Shown here piece after piece: positions 1-8,757 of a stretch of 64,000 bases of DNA. Numbering within the stretch: position 1 is the first letter of the stretch; each line of letters starts with the position of its first letter. The position numbers and the translations under genes are program-made. The notes below the pieces were generated by a model, which was not told the origin of the DNA, ran no database searches, and saw nothing but the letters and a program-made list of their open reading frames with translations. The DNA lies in NCBI RefSeq assembly GCF_900105115.1, contig NZ_FNRV01000001.1:5130501-5194500 (forward strand), given 5' to 3'. Origin of the DNA: Pseudomonas mohnii. Lineage in GTDB: Bacteria > Pseudomonadota > Gammaproteobacteria > Pseudomonadales > Pseudomonadaceae.

Positions 1-750
1 GGCACCGGGCGCTTCGGTGACTTAGCGCGCGAGGCGATGAACGCGGAGGGCATCCAGATCGGCATCGCTCAGCGCGCCGAGCGCGATACCGGATTGTGTG
101 TCGCCATCACCGACGCTTCGGCCGAGCGCAGTTTTGTCTCCTACATCGGTGCGGAAGGTGAACTGACGGCCGAAGACCTGGCAAGCGTGTCGGCCGAGGC
201 GGGTGATTATGTCTACGTCAGTGGCTACAGCCTGCTGCACGTCGGCAAGGCACAGGCGCTGGTGGACTGGGTGCTGGCGTTGCCGAGCGCTATCAAGGTG
301 GTATTCGATCCGGGGCCCTTGGTGGATTCACCGGATGCACCGCTGATGCAGGCGTTGTTGCCACGCATCGACCTGTGGACCAGCAACGCGGTCGAGGCGC
401 AGAGATTCATGGGGGTGTCGGACATCTCCGACGCGCTGACGTGCCTGGCGGCGCATCTACCGGCCACGGTGTTGATGGTCGTGCGCGATGGGCCGCAAGG
501 CTGCTGGATCAGCCAGGGTTCTGAGCGTCGGCATGTGCCGGGCTTCAAGGTCGACGCGGTGGACAGCAATGGTGCGGGCGATGCCCATGCCGGGGTGTTC
601 GTGGCGGGGCTGGCCCAGGGATTGTCGGCGTTTGATGCAGCACGGCGGGCGAATGCGGCGGCGGCTTTGGCGGTGACTCGCTGGGGGCCTGCTACTTCGC
701 CAGGGGCGGCTGAAGTGGATGCGTTGATTGGCGATGGCTCTAGCCGTTGA
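1..750 (+). CDS. PfkB/ribokinase-family sugar kinase, 5' end missing
   Basis: The reading frame is open from base 1, so the start lies to the left of the window and only about 249 C-terminal residues are present. The ribokinase-family ATP-binding signature is visible near the C terminus (DSNGAGDAHAG, from about base 562), with the aspartate that acts as catalytic base in this family. Members phosphorylate sugars or nucleosides with ATP in the cytoplasm. The substrate cannot be read from this fragment, and no sugar pathway gene lies immediately downstream. Confidence 0.85.
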   Translation, partial: GTGRFGDLAREAMNAEGIQIGIAQRAERDTGLCVAITDASAERSFVSYIGAEGELTAEDLASVSAEAGDYVYVSGYSLLHVGKAQALVDWVLALPSAIKVVFDPGPLVDSPDAPLMQALLPRIDLWTSNAVEAQRFMGVSDISDALTCLAAHLPATVLMVVRDGPQGCWISQGSERRHVPGFKVDAVDSNGAGDAHAGVFVAGLAQGLSAFDAARRANAAAALAVTRWGPATSPGAAEVDALIGDGSSR

Positions 751-852
751 TCTGCCGTCATCGTTGGCAAGCCGGCTCCTGAAGGCGATTCGCGATAGCT
801 GATCCGCACCCCGAAAGTGGGACAGCAATCCTGCTTTCCGGGGGTGGGGCAG

Positions 853-1176
853 CTATTGGCTGATTCCGCCGGCTTTGCCCGAGTCACCGCTGGTGCTTGA
901 GCCCAGGCCGCCGCCGGTGTCACCGGGTGTTTCGGTGTCCGGCAAGTCGAATCCGCCCTGGCGCCCGGGGTCGTTGCCCTGGGTGCGTGGATCGGTCCCC
1001 GTGGAAGGCGGCAAACGGTTGTCGATTCCCGCACCGTCGGTGTTGATGCCAGGGGCGCTCTGGATGGCCGGGGCCTTGGGTTTCTCCACAGGGTTAGTGG
1101 GGCCGGTGGTCCCGGCGAAGGCGGTAGAGGACAGCAGCGCAGCAAGGGCGAGGGCGGTCAACCGGGACAGGCTCAT
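853..1176 (-). CDS. small secreted Gly/Pro/Asp-rich protein of unknown function
   Basis: 107 residues. The N terminus is a clear Sec signal peptide (MSLSRLTALALAALLSSTAFA, cleavage after AFA), followed by a low-complexity region rich in Gly, Pro, Thr and Asp with no recognisable fold. It is probably periplasmic or secreted. It stands alone on the minus strand between the sugar kinase and the MFS gene. The long frames overlapping it on either strand lack a comparable signal sequence, which supports this frame. Function unknown. Confidence 0.65.
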   Translation of the reverse strand: MSLSRLTALALAALLSSTAFAGTTGPTNPVEKPKAPAIQSAPGINTDGAGIDNRLPPSTGTDPRTQGNDPGRQGGFDLPDTETPGDTGGGLGSSTSGDSGKAGGISQ

Positions 1177-1256
1177 GGTGTTGTCTCCAATAAATAGAGT
1201 CCTACCTGATTAGTCCGCCCCGGATCTCGATGGGTGCCTGATGGGCGACGGACGGC

Positions 1257-2462
1257 TCAGGCGCGCTGCAACGCCTTGGCCATGCTCATTCGACGCCAGA
1301 GCAGGCGCCCGACGGTGATCAACCAATTGAGCGATGCAACCGCCATTACGGTGAGCAGCAGCGTGGCCATGCCGTGTTCGACGATGATTTTCCCGGCCAG
1401 CAATGGAAAGCCGAATACGCCGATGAAGTACGACAGGCTGAACAGCAGCAAGGATTGCGCGGTGGTGCCGCTCGGCGCCTCATTGGCGGCCAGGCCGTTG
1501 ATCACTGAATAGGTCAGGCCGTAACCGACCCCGAGCATCACGGCGGCGAGCACGTAGTTGAAGCCGTTGTCGACCACGAACCCGAACATCAGGATCGAGG
1601 CCAGCATCAGCCCCGAAAGCAGGCAGGACGCACGCAGTGGATCGCGCTTGACCACGAATCCGGCGATCAGCAGGCGACCGCTGATCGCCGCGCTCATGAA
1701 GCCGAGAAAGAACAACGAATAGTCGAGCGAGCGCTGCGCCGCGTAGCTGGTTTGAAAGCTCGACAATCCGCCGAACACGCAGCCACCGAGGCCGACCATG
1801 ATGATCGGAAACACCGCTCTGGACGACAGCACTCGGGCCGCGGCGTGCCAGGAAATCCGCGATACGACGGTCGATTGCGCCGCGGCCGTTTTCAGGTGTC
1901 GGTCCAGACGCCAGAACAGCAGTACCCCCACAAGACTCGCCAGCGCCGCCAGGTAAAACGCCGCCGTTACCGGATAGCCGAGGGCGCTCGCGGCGCGACC
2001 GAGCAACGGACCGCTGCCGATGCCGGTCATCATGCTGCCCGACAGGAGGGCGAAATACTTGGCTCGCTGCGCCGGCGTCACCAGGCTGGCGACGATGATC
2101 GGCCCGAGGGTGTAGAACACGCCCCAACCCAACCCCAGCAACAACCCGAAAATCAGCAGCAGATGGCCGAAGCCTGGCGTCAGGGCAAAACCAAGGCTGG
2201 CGGCGACCAGCAACAGGCCGAACAGCGCCACCGAACGGGCCGCGCCGAGCCAGTCGGACAAGTGACCGGAGACGATTACGGCGGCGAAAGTGCTGAGCAT
2301 CGCTACCGAAATCACGCTGCCGGCATCCTGCTCATTGCCACCGCGAGAGCCGATCAACAGCGACAGCAAAAAGGTCGAACCGTAAGACAGCGACAGCAGG
2401 TAGCTGGCCAGGCAAAACAGGCCGAACAACTTGCTGGAGACAGGGGGTGTTGCGGTAGACAT
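1257..2462 (-). CDS. MFS transporter
   Basis: 401 residues, the usual size of a 12-helix major facilitator. Hydrophobic segments alternate along the whole length, and the loop GHLSDWLGAARS after helix 2 matches the MFS A-motif (G-x-x-x-D-x-x-G-R/A). It is an inner-membrane secondary transporter; the substrate cannot be told from sequence. It is transcribed divergently from the GNAT gene, with about 210 bp between them that hold a palindromic repeat. No regulator gene is adjacent. Confidence 0.85.
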   Translation of the reverse strand: MSTATPPVSSKLFGLFCLASYLLSLSYGSTFLLSLLIGSRGGNEQDAGSVISVAMLSTFAAVIVSGHLSDWLGAARSVALFGLLLVAASLGFALTPGFGHLLLIFGLLLGLGWGVFYTLGPIIVASLVTPAQRAKYFALLSGSMMTGIGSGPLLGRAASALGYPVTAAFYLAALASLVGVLLFWRLDRHLKTAAAQSTVVSRISWHAAARVLSSRAVFPIIMVGLGGCVFGGLSSFQTSYAAQRSLDYSLFFLGFMSAAISGRLLIAGFVVKRDPLRASCLLSGLMLASILMFGFVVDNGFNYVLAAVMLGVGYGLTYSVINGLAANEAPSGTTAQSLLLFSLSYFIGVFGFPLLAGKIIVEHGMATLLLTVMAVASLNWLITVGRLLWRRMSMAKALQRA

Positions 2463-2590
2463 GACGTGGTTCCTTCACCCGATCAAATGGCAGGTCATCT
2501 ATCTATCACGCAAGGCGTCTATCTTAGGTGCGAGGTTCGCGATGCAAGGGTTAGCCCTAGCCGGAGTAACAACCTGTGGCGACGGTGTTC

Positions 2591-2620
2591 TGTGGCGAGG
2601 GAGCAAGCTCCCTCGCCACA
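2591..2620. repeat. 30-bp palindromic repeat (REP-like)
   Basis: Two 14-bp perfectly complementary arms (TGTGGCGAGGGAGC / GCTCCCTCGCCACA) surround a 2-bp centre. The arm sequence is typical of Pseudomonas intergenic repeats. It lies between the divergent MFS and GNAT genes and would form a strong hairpin in RNA from either side. Confidence 0.75.
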
Positions 2621-2671
2621 AATCGCGCGCCGCCTTAGTATGGCGTTTTCAACTTTTGACAAGGCGCGTCC

Positions 2672-3154
2672 ATGACGATCGAAATCCGCCCGGCAACCCC
2701 CAGTGACGCGCCACAAATCCTCGCGTTCATCACGGAATTGGCCGACTACGAACGTGCCCGCCACGAAGTCATTGCCAGCGTCGCCGACATCGAGCGCAGC
2801 CTGTTCAGCGAAGGGGCGACCGCCCATGGCCTGATCTGCCTGCGCGACGGGTTGCCGATCGGTTTCGCGGTGTTCTTCTTCAGCTATTCCACATGGCTGG
2901 GCAGCAACTGCCTGTACCTCGAAGACCTCTACATCACCCCGGAGCAGCGGGGTGGCGGTGCCGGCAAAACCCTGCTGCGGCATTTGGCGAAAATTGCCTG
3001 TGCCAACGATTGCGGGCGCTTCGAATGGAGCGTTCTGGAGTGGAACACCCCAGCCATCGATTTCTACAAATCCCTGGGCGCGCAGCCACAGGAGGAGTGG
3101 GTTCGCTACCGCATGGACGGCAAAGTGCTTCGCGAGTTCGCCGAAGGTCAATAA
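2672..3154 (+). CDS. GNAT family N-acetyltransferase
   Basis: 160 residues forming one complete GNAT domain. The acetyl-CoA pyrophosphate-binding motif A is seen as TPEQRGGGAGKTLL at about residues 90-103, following the LYLEDLYI strand. The C-terminal NTPAIDFYKSLGA segment is the usual motif B. Length and layout resemble the diamine/spermidine acetyltransferase (SSAT-like) group, which acetylates small amines in the cytoplasm, but the acceptor cannot be decided from sequence. It is monocistronic, followed by a REP pair. Confidence 0.85.
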   Translation: MTIEIRPATPSDAPQILAFITELADYERARHEVIASVADIERSLFSEGATAHGLICLRDGLPIGFAVFFFSYSTWLGSNCLYLEDLYITPEQRGGGAGKTLLRHLAKIACANDCGRFEWSVLEWNTPAIDFYKSLGAQPQEEWVRYRMDGKVLREFAEGQ

Positions 3155-3167
3155 ACGCCCAACCCCC

Positions 3168-3266
3168 GTAGGAGCGAGCCTGCTCGCGAAGAAATCGAAA
3201 GCACCACGGGGTGTCAGGCTTCACGCTTCTTCGTTGACGACCATCGCAGACAAGCGAGCTCCTGCA
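3168..3266. repeat. REP pair
   Basis: GTAGGAGCGAGCCTGCTCGCGAA at the left end is a canonical Pseudomonas REP. A degenerate inverted copy (CATCGCAGACAAGCGAGCTCCTGC) ends near 3266, about 50 bp further on. It lies between the GNAT gene and the dgo promoter. Confidence 0.8.
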
Positions 3267-3305
3267 TTCCAGGGGCTCGCGAACGCTGCGATTTTTTTTG
3301 TCTTC

Positions 3306-3364
3306 TCCCAATATATGGGATTGATATTTATATATTGAGATTTTGCGCCGTCCGGGTTTATAGT
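3306..3364 (+). promoter_or_regulatory. dgo operon promoter with palindromic operators
   Basis: A sigma70-type promoter can be read: TTGAGA (3335-3340), 18-bp spacer, TATAGT (3359-3364), 40 bp upstream of the dgoK start. Two symmetric elements overlap it. TCCCAATATATGGGA (3306-3320) is a 5-bp-arm palindrome. CAATATAT (3309-3316) pairs with ATATATTG (3330-3337), the second arm touching the -35 box. This layout suits repression, plausibly by the IclR-type regulator encoded after dgoT; that link is inference. Confidence 0.55.
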
Positions 3365-3403
3365 CCAGCTCACTCACTGCCAAAAACCAAAACAGGTGAA
3401 GCG

Positions 3404-4396
3404 ATGCTGGCGCAATTGATCGCGCTCGATTGGGGGACAACCTCATTACGTGCTTACAAACTGGCCGAAGGTGGCCAAGTGCTCGAACAGCGTTCGCTGT
3501 CGTCGGGGATCATGCAGCTGCCCAAGGCGCCGCGCGTCATTGCCGGCCGGGAATGCACCGACGGTTTTGAACTGGCCTTTGACCAGGCATGCGGCGACTG
3601 GCTCGACGAACAGCCCGGCCTGCCGGTGATTGCCTGTGGCATGGTCGGCAGCGCCCAGGGCTGGTGTGAAGCGGCCTACCGCGATACGCCGGCAAACGTC
3701 GCCACCCTCGGCACCGCCTTGCAAACCGTACGCAGTCTTCGTGGTGTCGACGTGCACATCGTGCCGGGTGTGATCCAGCGCTCGCGCTTGCCCAACGTGA
3801 TGCGCGGCGAAGAAACCCAAGTGCTCGGCGTGCTGCAAACCCTGTCGAACGAGGCGGGCGCCGATCTGTTGATCGGCCTGCCGGGCAGTCATTCGAAATG
3901 GGTGGAAGTGGCCGACGGCTGCATCGTCCATTTCGACACTTTCATGACCGGCGAAGTCTTCGCCGTGCTCAGCGAACACAGCATTCTGGGGCGTACCCAG
4001 CAACGCGGCGGGTCGTTCGATGACGAAGCGTTTGATCGCGGCGTGCAGGTGGCATTGTCGGCGGACGGCGAAACCGGTGTGCTCTCGACCATGTTCAGCG
4101 CTCGCAGCCTCGGTCTGACGGGGGCGCTGAGCGCCACCGCACAACCGGACTACCTGTCCGGCCTGTTGATCGGCCATGAACTGTCGGCCCTTGCCCGCGT
4201 CCTGCGACATCGGCGCAACAGTGTGCACCTGCCATCGATCATCCTCATCGGCAACGCCCAACTCTGTACGCGTTACAGCCGGGCCCTGGACGCTTGCGGG
4301 TTTGCCCGAGTGGCGCTGGTCGAACAGGCCACCGAACGCGGGCTGTGGCAACTGGCGCTGGCCGCCGGACTGATCACGCCCAACCCATCCCGTTAA
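3404..4396 (+). CDS. dgoK: 2-dehydro-3-deoxygalactonokinase
   Basis: 330 residues. It phosphorylates 2-keto-3-deoxygalactonate with ATP, the second step of D-galactonate degradation (De Ley-Doudoroff type). The N terminus has the sugar-kinase phosphate-1 motif ALDWGTTSLRAY. The start at 3404 (MLAQLIALDWG) was chosen because it places this motif at the N terminus as in known DgoK; an upstream in-frame start at 3335 would lie inside the promoter. It is the first gene of the dgoK-A-D-T operon, 20 bp before dgoA. Confidence 0.93.
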   Translation: MLAQLIALDWGTTSLRAYKLAEGGQVLEQRSLSSGIMQLPKAPRVIAGRECTDGFELAFDQACGDWLDEQPGLPVIACGMVGSAQGWCEAAYRDTPANVATLGTALQTVRSLRGVDVHIVPGVIQRSRLPNVMRGEETQVLGVLQTLSNEAGADLLIGLPGSHSKWVEVADGCIVHFDTFMTGEVFAVLSEHSILGRTQQRGGSFDDEAFDRGVQVALSADGETGVLSTMFSARSLGLTGALSATAQPDYLSGLLIGHELSALARVLRHRRNSVHLPSIILIGNAQLCTRYSRALDACGFARVALVEQATERGLWQLALAAGLITPNPSR

Positions 4397-4416
4397 ACCT
4401 GACTGGAGCTCTGAAC

Positions 4417-5037
4417 ATGCTCAAACAAGCACTGGCGCAAAACGGTCTGATCGCGATCCTGCGCGGCTTGCGTCCGCAAGAAGCGGCGGCCATCGGCGAA
4501 GTCCTGTACGCAGCCGGATTTTGCGTCATCGAGGTACCGCTCAACTCCCCGGAGCCGTACGAAAGCATCCGTATCCTGCGCAGCACCTTGCCCGCTGATT
4601 GCCTGATCGGTGCCGGCACGGTGCTGACACCGGAACAGGTCGAGCAAGTGAAAGCGGCGGGCGGTCAGGTGATCGTGATGCCCCACAGCGATCCCAAGGT
4701 ATTGCGCGCCGCGAAGGCTGCGGGGCTGTACCTGTCGCCGGGTGTCGCCACGCCGACCGAAGCCTTTGCGGCACTGGCCGAAGGGGCGGACATCCTGAAG
4801 ATGTTTCCGGCCGAACAGATGGGGCCGGCGGTCGTCAAGGCATGGCTCGCGGTGTTGCCGGCGGGAACGATTCTGGCACCGGTCGGTGGCATCACCCCGG
4901 ACAACATGCAGGTGTTCATCGATGCCGGCGTCAAAGGCTTCGGCCTCGGCTCCGGGTTGTTCAAGCCAGGCATGACCCCTGCGCAAGTGGCGGCCAATGC
5001 CAAGGCCTATGTCGCGGCCTGGAAATCCCTTCGCTAA
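4417..5037 (+). CDS. dgoA: 2-dehydro-3-deoxy-6-phosphogalactonate aldolase
   Basis: 206 residues, class I aldolase of the KDPG/KDPGal family. It cleaves 2-keto-3-deoxy-6-phosphogalactonate to pyruvate and glyceraldehyde-3-phosphate. The Schiff-base lysine is K128 in [10 protein letters not shown], and the conserved catalytic glutamate is E39 in [10 protein letters not shown]. The start at 4417 follows a GGAG-type ribosome site 11 bp upstream (ctGGAGctctgaac). It lies between dgoK and dgoD on the same strand, completing a contiguous pathway. Confidence 0.95.
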   Translation: MLKQALAQNGLIAILRGLRPQEAAAIGEVLYAAGFCVIEVPLNSPEPYESIRILRSTLPADCLIGAGTVLTPEQVEQVKAAGGQVIVMPHSDPKVLRAAKAAGLYLSPGVATPTEAFAALAEGADILKMFPAEQMGPAVVKAWLAVLPAGTILAPVGGITPDNMQVFIDAGVKGFGLGSGLFKPGMTPAQVAANAKAYVAAWKSLR

Positions 5038-5084
5038 GGCTTTTGGCGCTGCGTGCGCTGCATCTGAATAAGAGAGACAAAAAG

Positions 5085-6233
5085 ATGAAAATCACCAAAC
5101 TGACCACCTTCATCGTTCCGCCGCGCTGGTGCTTCCTCAAGGTCGAAACCGATGAGGGCGTCACCGGTTGGGGCGAGCCCGTGGTCGAAGGCCGCGCCCA
5201 CACCGTGGCGGCTGCCGTCGAAGAATTGTCCGACTACCTGATCGGCAAAGACCCGCGCAACATCGAAGACATCTGGACCGTGCTTTATCGCGGTGGCTTC
5301 TACCGTGGCGGCGCAATCCACATGAGCGCACTGGCCGGCATCGATCAGGCGTTGTGGGACATCAAGGGCAAGGCGCTGGGGGTGTCGGTCAGCGACCTGC
5401 TGGGCGGCCAGGTGCGCGACAAGATTCGTGTCTATTCGTGGATCGGCGGCGACCGTCCGGCGGATACCGCGCGGGCAGCGAAAGAAGCGGTGGGGCGCGG
5501 TTTCACCGCGGTGAAAATGAACGGCACCGAAGAGCTGCAGTTCCTCGACACCTTCGAGAAAGTCGACCTGGCCCTGGCCAACGTCGCTGCCGTGCGTGAC
5601 GCGGTGGGCCCGAACGTCGGCATCGGCGTCGACTTCCATGGCCGGGTGCACAAGCCCATGGCCAAGGTGCTCATGAAAGAGCTCGACCCGTACAAACTGA
5701 TGTTCATCGAAGAGCCAGTGCTCAGTGAAAACTATGAAGCGCTGAAGGAGCTGGCGCCGCTGACCAGCACGCCGATTGCCCTGGGCGAACGGTTGTTTTC
5801 CCGTTGGGATTTCAAACGCGTGCTCAGCGAAGGCTACGTCGACATCATTCAACCCGATGCGTCCCACGCCGGTGGCATCACCGAAACCCGCAAGATCGCC
5901 AACATGGCCGAAGCCTACGACGTGGCGCTGGCGCTGCATTGTCCGCTGGGCCCGATTGCGCTGGCCGCTTGCCTGCAACTGGACGCGGCCTGCTACAACG
6001 CGTTCATTCAGGAACAGAGCCTGGGCATCCATTACAACGAGAGCAACGACCTGCTGGATTACGTCAAGGATCCGCGGGTGTTCGACTACGACAAAGGCTT
6101 CGTGAAAATCCCCAACGGCCCGGGCCTGGGTATTGAGATCAACGAGGAGTACGTGATCGAACGCGCAGCCATCGGGCACCGCTGGCGCAACCCGATCTGG
6201 CGCCATGCCGATGGCAGTTTTGCCGAGTGGTGA
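5085..6233 (+). CDS. dgoD: D-galactonate dehydratase
   Basis: 382 residues, the length of E. coli DgoD, an enolase-superfamily dehydratase that converts D-galactonate to 2-keto-3-deoxygalactonate. Residues correspond one to one with the known enzyme: Mg2+ ligands D183 (GVDFHG), E209 (FIEEPV) and E235 (LGERL), and catalytic H185 and H285 (ALHCPLGP). The start at 5085 follows AGAGAGAC and gives the expected MKITKL N terminus. It is third in the operon, followed by a REP pair before dgoT. Confidence 0.97.
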   Translation: MKITKLTTFIVPPRWCFLKVETDEGVTGWGEPVVEGRAHTVAAAVEELSDYLIGKDPRNIEDIWTVLYRGGFYRGGAIHMSALAGIDQALWDIKGKALGVSVSDLLGGQVRDKIRVYSWIGGDRPADTARAAKEAVGRGFTAVKMNGTEELQFLDTFEKVDLALANVAAVRDAVGPNVGIGVDFHGRVHKPMAKVLMKELDPYKLMFIEEPVLSENYEALKELAPLTSTPIALGERLFSRWDFKRVLSEGYVDIIQPDASHAGGITETRKIANMAEAYDVALALHCPLGPIALAACLQLDAACYNAFIQEQSLGIHYNESNDLLDYVKDPRVFDYDKGFVKIPNGPGLGIEINEEYVIERAAIGHRWRNPIWRHADGSFAEW

Positions 6234-6252
6234 GTTTCTCCTGACACATAAC

Positions 6253-6343
6253 CTGTGGGAGCGGGCTTGCCCGCGATAGCGTCCTGTCGGTCACATCAAT
6301 GCCGGATGTGCCGCCGCCATCGCGGACAAGCCCGCCCCCACAG
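6253..6343. repeat. REP pair inside the dgo operon
   Basis: CTGTGGGAGCGGGCTTGCCCGCGATAGC is followed about 50 bp later by the inverted CATCGCGGACAAGCCCGCCCCCACAG. The pair lies between dgoD and dgoT. REP hairpins inside operons can stabilise upstream mRNA or lower downstream expression; that effect here is inference. Confidence 0.85.
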
Positions 6344-6397
6344 AGACAGTGCAAATTTTCCAATCGTCCTCAATAAACATAAGAAGAGGCACTCCTC

Positions 6398-7708
6398 ATG
6401 CAACCGCAAACCCTCACCGGGCAGGCGACGTTGGTGACGCCCAGCCGCAAGCGTTTTTTTATCATGGTCCTGCTGTTCATCACCGTGGTGATCAATTACC
6501 TGGACCGCAGCAACCTGTCGATCGCTGCCCCGGCGCTGACCAGCGAACTGGGCATCGACCCGATTCACGTCGGCCTGATTTTCTCGGCCTTCGGCTGGAC
6601 CTACGCCGCCATGCAGATCCCCGGTGGCTGGCTGGTGGACCGTGTTCCGCCGCGCATTCTCTACACCGCTGCCTTGCTGCTATGGTCGATTGCCACAGTG
6701 ATGCTTGGCTTCGCCGGCAGCTTCATCGCGCTGTTCGTGCTGCGCATGGCCGTCGGTGCCCTGGAAGCGCCGGCCTATCCGATCAACAGCCGCGTCGTCA
6801 CCACGTGGTTCCCGGAACGCGAGCGCGCCACGGCCATCGGTTTCTATACCTCTGGGCAGTTTGTCGGCCTGGCATTCCTGACGCCGTTACTGGCCTGGCT
6901 TCAGCACGAATTCGGCTGGCACATGGTGTTTGTCACCACCGGCGCGGTAGGCATTCTCTGGGCGGTGATCTGGTACGCGGTGTATCGCGAACCGCGTGAC
7001 TTCAAAGGCGCCAACGAGGCCGAAATCGACCTGATCCGCGAAGGCGGCGGGCTGGTGGACATCCAGGCCGAGCAAGCCAGGGTCAAAGCGAAATTCAGCT
7101 GGGCCGACCTGGGGATCGTCCTGAGCAAGCGCAAACTCTGGGGCATCTACCTGGGCCAGTTCTGCCTCAACTCGACGCTGTGGTTTTTCCTGACGTGGTT
7201 CCCGACCTACCTGGTGAAATACCGGGGGATGGACTTCATCAAATCCGGCTTACTGGCATCGCTGCCATTTCTCGCGGCGTTCGTCGGTGTGCTGTGTTCC
7301 GGATTCTTTTCGGATTTCCTGATCCGGCGCGGGTACACGGTCGGTTTCGCTCGCAAATTGCCGATCATCAGTGGCCTGCTGATTTCCACTTCGATCATCG
7401 GCGCCAACTTCGTCGAGTCGACGCCGCTGGTGATCGCCTTCCTCGCCCTGGCGTTCTTCGGCAACGGTCTGGCTTCGATCACCTGGTCGCTGGTTTCCAC
7501 GCTGGCGCCGGCACGTTTGCTGGGACTGACCGGTGGCGTGTTCAACTTCATCGGCAACCTGTCGGCCATTGCCACGCCAATCGTCATCGGTTTCCTCGCC
7601 AGCGGTGAGTCCTTTGCCCCGGCGATCACCTACATCTCGGTTCTGGCATTGCTGGGTGCACTTTCCTACATTTTGCTGGTGGGCAAGGTCGAGCGTATCA
7701 AGTTGTAG
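6398..7708 (+). CDS. dgoT: MFS D-galactonate transporter
   Basis: 436 residues, anion:cation symporter (ACS) branch of the major facilitator superfamily, 12 hydrophobic segments. The N-terminal NYLDRSNLSIAAP segment and the GGWLVDRVPPR loop are typical of DgoT/GudP/ExuT-type hexonate transporters. Its position directly after dgoK-A-D indicates D-galactonate uptake by H+ symport at the inner membrane. The start at 6398 has GAAGAGG about 7 bp upstream. The 160-bp gap to dgoD contains a REP pair. Confidence 0.88.
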   Translation: MQPQTLTGQATLVTPSRKRFFIMVLLFITVVINYLDRSNLSIAAPALTSELGIDPIHVGLIFSAFGWTYAAMQIPGGWLVDRVPPRILYTAALLLWSIATVMLGFAGSFIALFVLRMAVGALEAPAYPINSRVVTTWFPERERATAIGFYTSGQFVGLAFLTPLLAWLQHEFGWHMVFVTTGAVGILWAVIWYAVYREPRDFKGANEAEIDLIREGGGLVDIQAEQARVKAKFSWADLGIVLSKRKLWGIYLGQFCLNSTLWFFLTWFPTYLVKYRGMDFIKSGLLASLPFLAAFVGVLCSGFFSDFLIRRGYTVGFARKLPIISGLLISTSIIGANFVESTPLVIAFLALAFFGNGLASITWSLVSTLAPARLLGLTGGVFNFIGNLSAIATPIVIGFLASGESFAPAITYISVLALLGALSYILLVGKVERIKL

Positions 7709-7768
7709 TCGCAGCAGGAGGGCGACCATAATGCCGCCCGTTCACTCGCTCAACGGTAAAGGCTGGAT

Positions 7769-8572
7769 ATGCAGGAAGACGCCCCAAAAATCGCCAAGGA
7801 CGCCGCGCCAACCGGCACCCAGACACTGCTTCGAGGTTTGGGTGTGGTTCAGGCCGTGGCCAGTGGCGCCCGTGATCTCAAGGAGATCGCCCGGTTGATC
7901 GGGACCACGCGCAGCACCACTCATCGACTGGCCAGTTGCCTGGTCGACGAACGTTATCTGCGGGTGGTGCCGCAAGTCGGTTACCTGCTGGGGCCGAAGC
8001 TGATCGAATTGGGGTTTCAGGCGCGCGAAGAACTGCCGTTGGTCACCCTGGCCGGGCCGTATCTGGATGAGTTGTCGGCGCTGACCGGTGACACCATTCA
8101 CCTGGCGATCCGAGAAGGCGACGAAGTGCTGTACCTGCACAAGAATCCGGGACGCAACGGCCCGGAAATGCGCTCGCGGGTCGGCCATCGCATGCCGTTG
8201 GCGCGTACCGGCATCGGTAAGGCACTGATGCTCGACGACACGCCACAAGAGTGGCAACGGTTGTACGAAGTCAGTTTGCCAGCAGGTGGGAAAAATCAGT
8301 TCTGGCCGCAGCACCCGGAGCAGTCCTGGGAGCAATTTCAGCAGCGCATGATCGAGTATGTGGCCGGAGGTTATGCGTTCGACCTGGAGGACAACGAACC
8401 GTCGATCCGTTGCGTGGCGGCACCGATTCGTGATGCCAGCAAGCGCATCGTCGCCGGCATCAGCATCGCCAGTACCGTGCCGTATATGTCGCTGGAAAAA
8501 ATGGCCGAGTTGATTCCCCTGATCAAAGGGGTCACGGCGCGGTTGTCGAACGACCTAGGCGCGAAAGTCTGA
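7769..8572 (+). CDS. IclR-family transcriptional regulator (probable dgo regulator)
   Basis: 267 residues. The N-terminal winged helix-turn-helix (about residues 20-75, with LKEIARLIGTTRSTTHRL as the helix-turn-helix) is followed by an IclR effector-binding domain (about 85-260). It starts 60 bp after dgoT on the same strand, so it probably senses galactonate or a product and controls the operon. Enterobacterial dgo operons use a GntR-type DgoR instead, so the IclR assignment is by neighbourhood only. Confidence 0.85.
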   Translation: MQEDAPKIAKDAAPTGTQTLLRGLGVVQAVASGARDLKEIARLIGTTRSTTHRLASCLVDERYLRVVPQVGYLLGPKLIELGFQAREELPLVTLAGPYLDELSALTGDTIHLAIREGDEVLYLHKNPGRNGPEMRSRVGHRMPLARTGIGKALMLDDTPQEWQRLYEVSLPAGGKNQFWPQHPEQSWEQFQQRMIEYVAGGYAFDLEDNEPSIRCVAAPIRDASKRIVAGISIASTVPYMSLEKMAELIPLIKGVTARLSNDLGAKV

Positions 8573-8581
8573 CACGTGACC

Positions 8582-8682
8582 TGTAGGAGCGAGCTTGCTC
8601 GCGAAGGTCGATAGCGCTGACGCGTAGTGTCTGAATACAAGCGGTGTATTGGCGTCTTTCGCGAGCAAGCTCGCTCCCACAG
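8582..8682. repeat. REP pair
   Basis: CTGTAGGAGCGAGCTTGCTCGCGAAGG and, in inverted orientation 50 bp later, TTTCGCGAGCAAGCTCGCTCCCACAG. It lies between the convergent IclR and ETF-QO genes. Confidence 0.88.
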
Positions 8683-8714
8683 AGGACGATGCATTGCGCG
8701 AAATTTCAGGCAAC

Positions 8715-8740
8715 AAAAAGGCCCCCATTCGGGAGCCTCG
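8715..8740 (-). terminator. intrinsic terminator of ETF-QO
   Basis: On the minus strand, GGCTCCC-GAAT-GGGGGCC is followed by TTTTTG, about 20 bp after the ETF-QO stop codon. Stem, tetraloop and T-run are all present. Confidence 0.8.
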
Positions 8741-8757
8741 TTGTTCAGGCGTACGGC

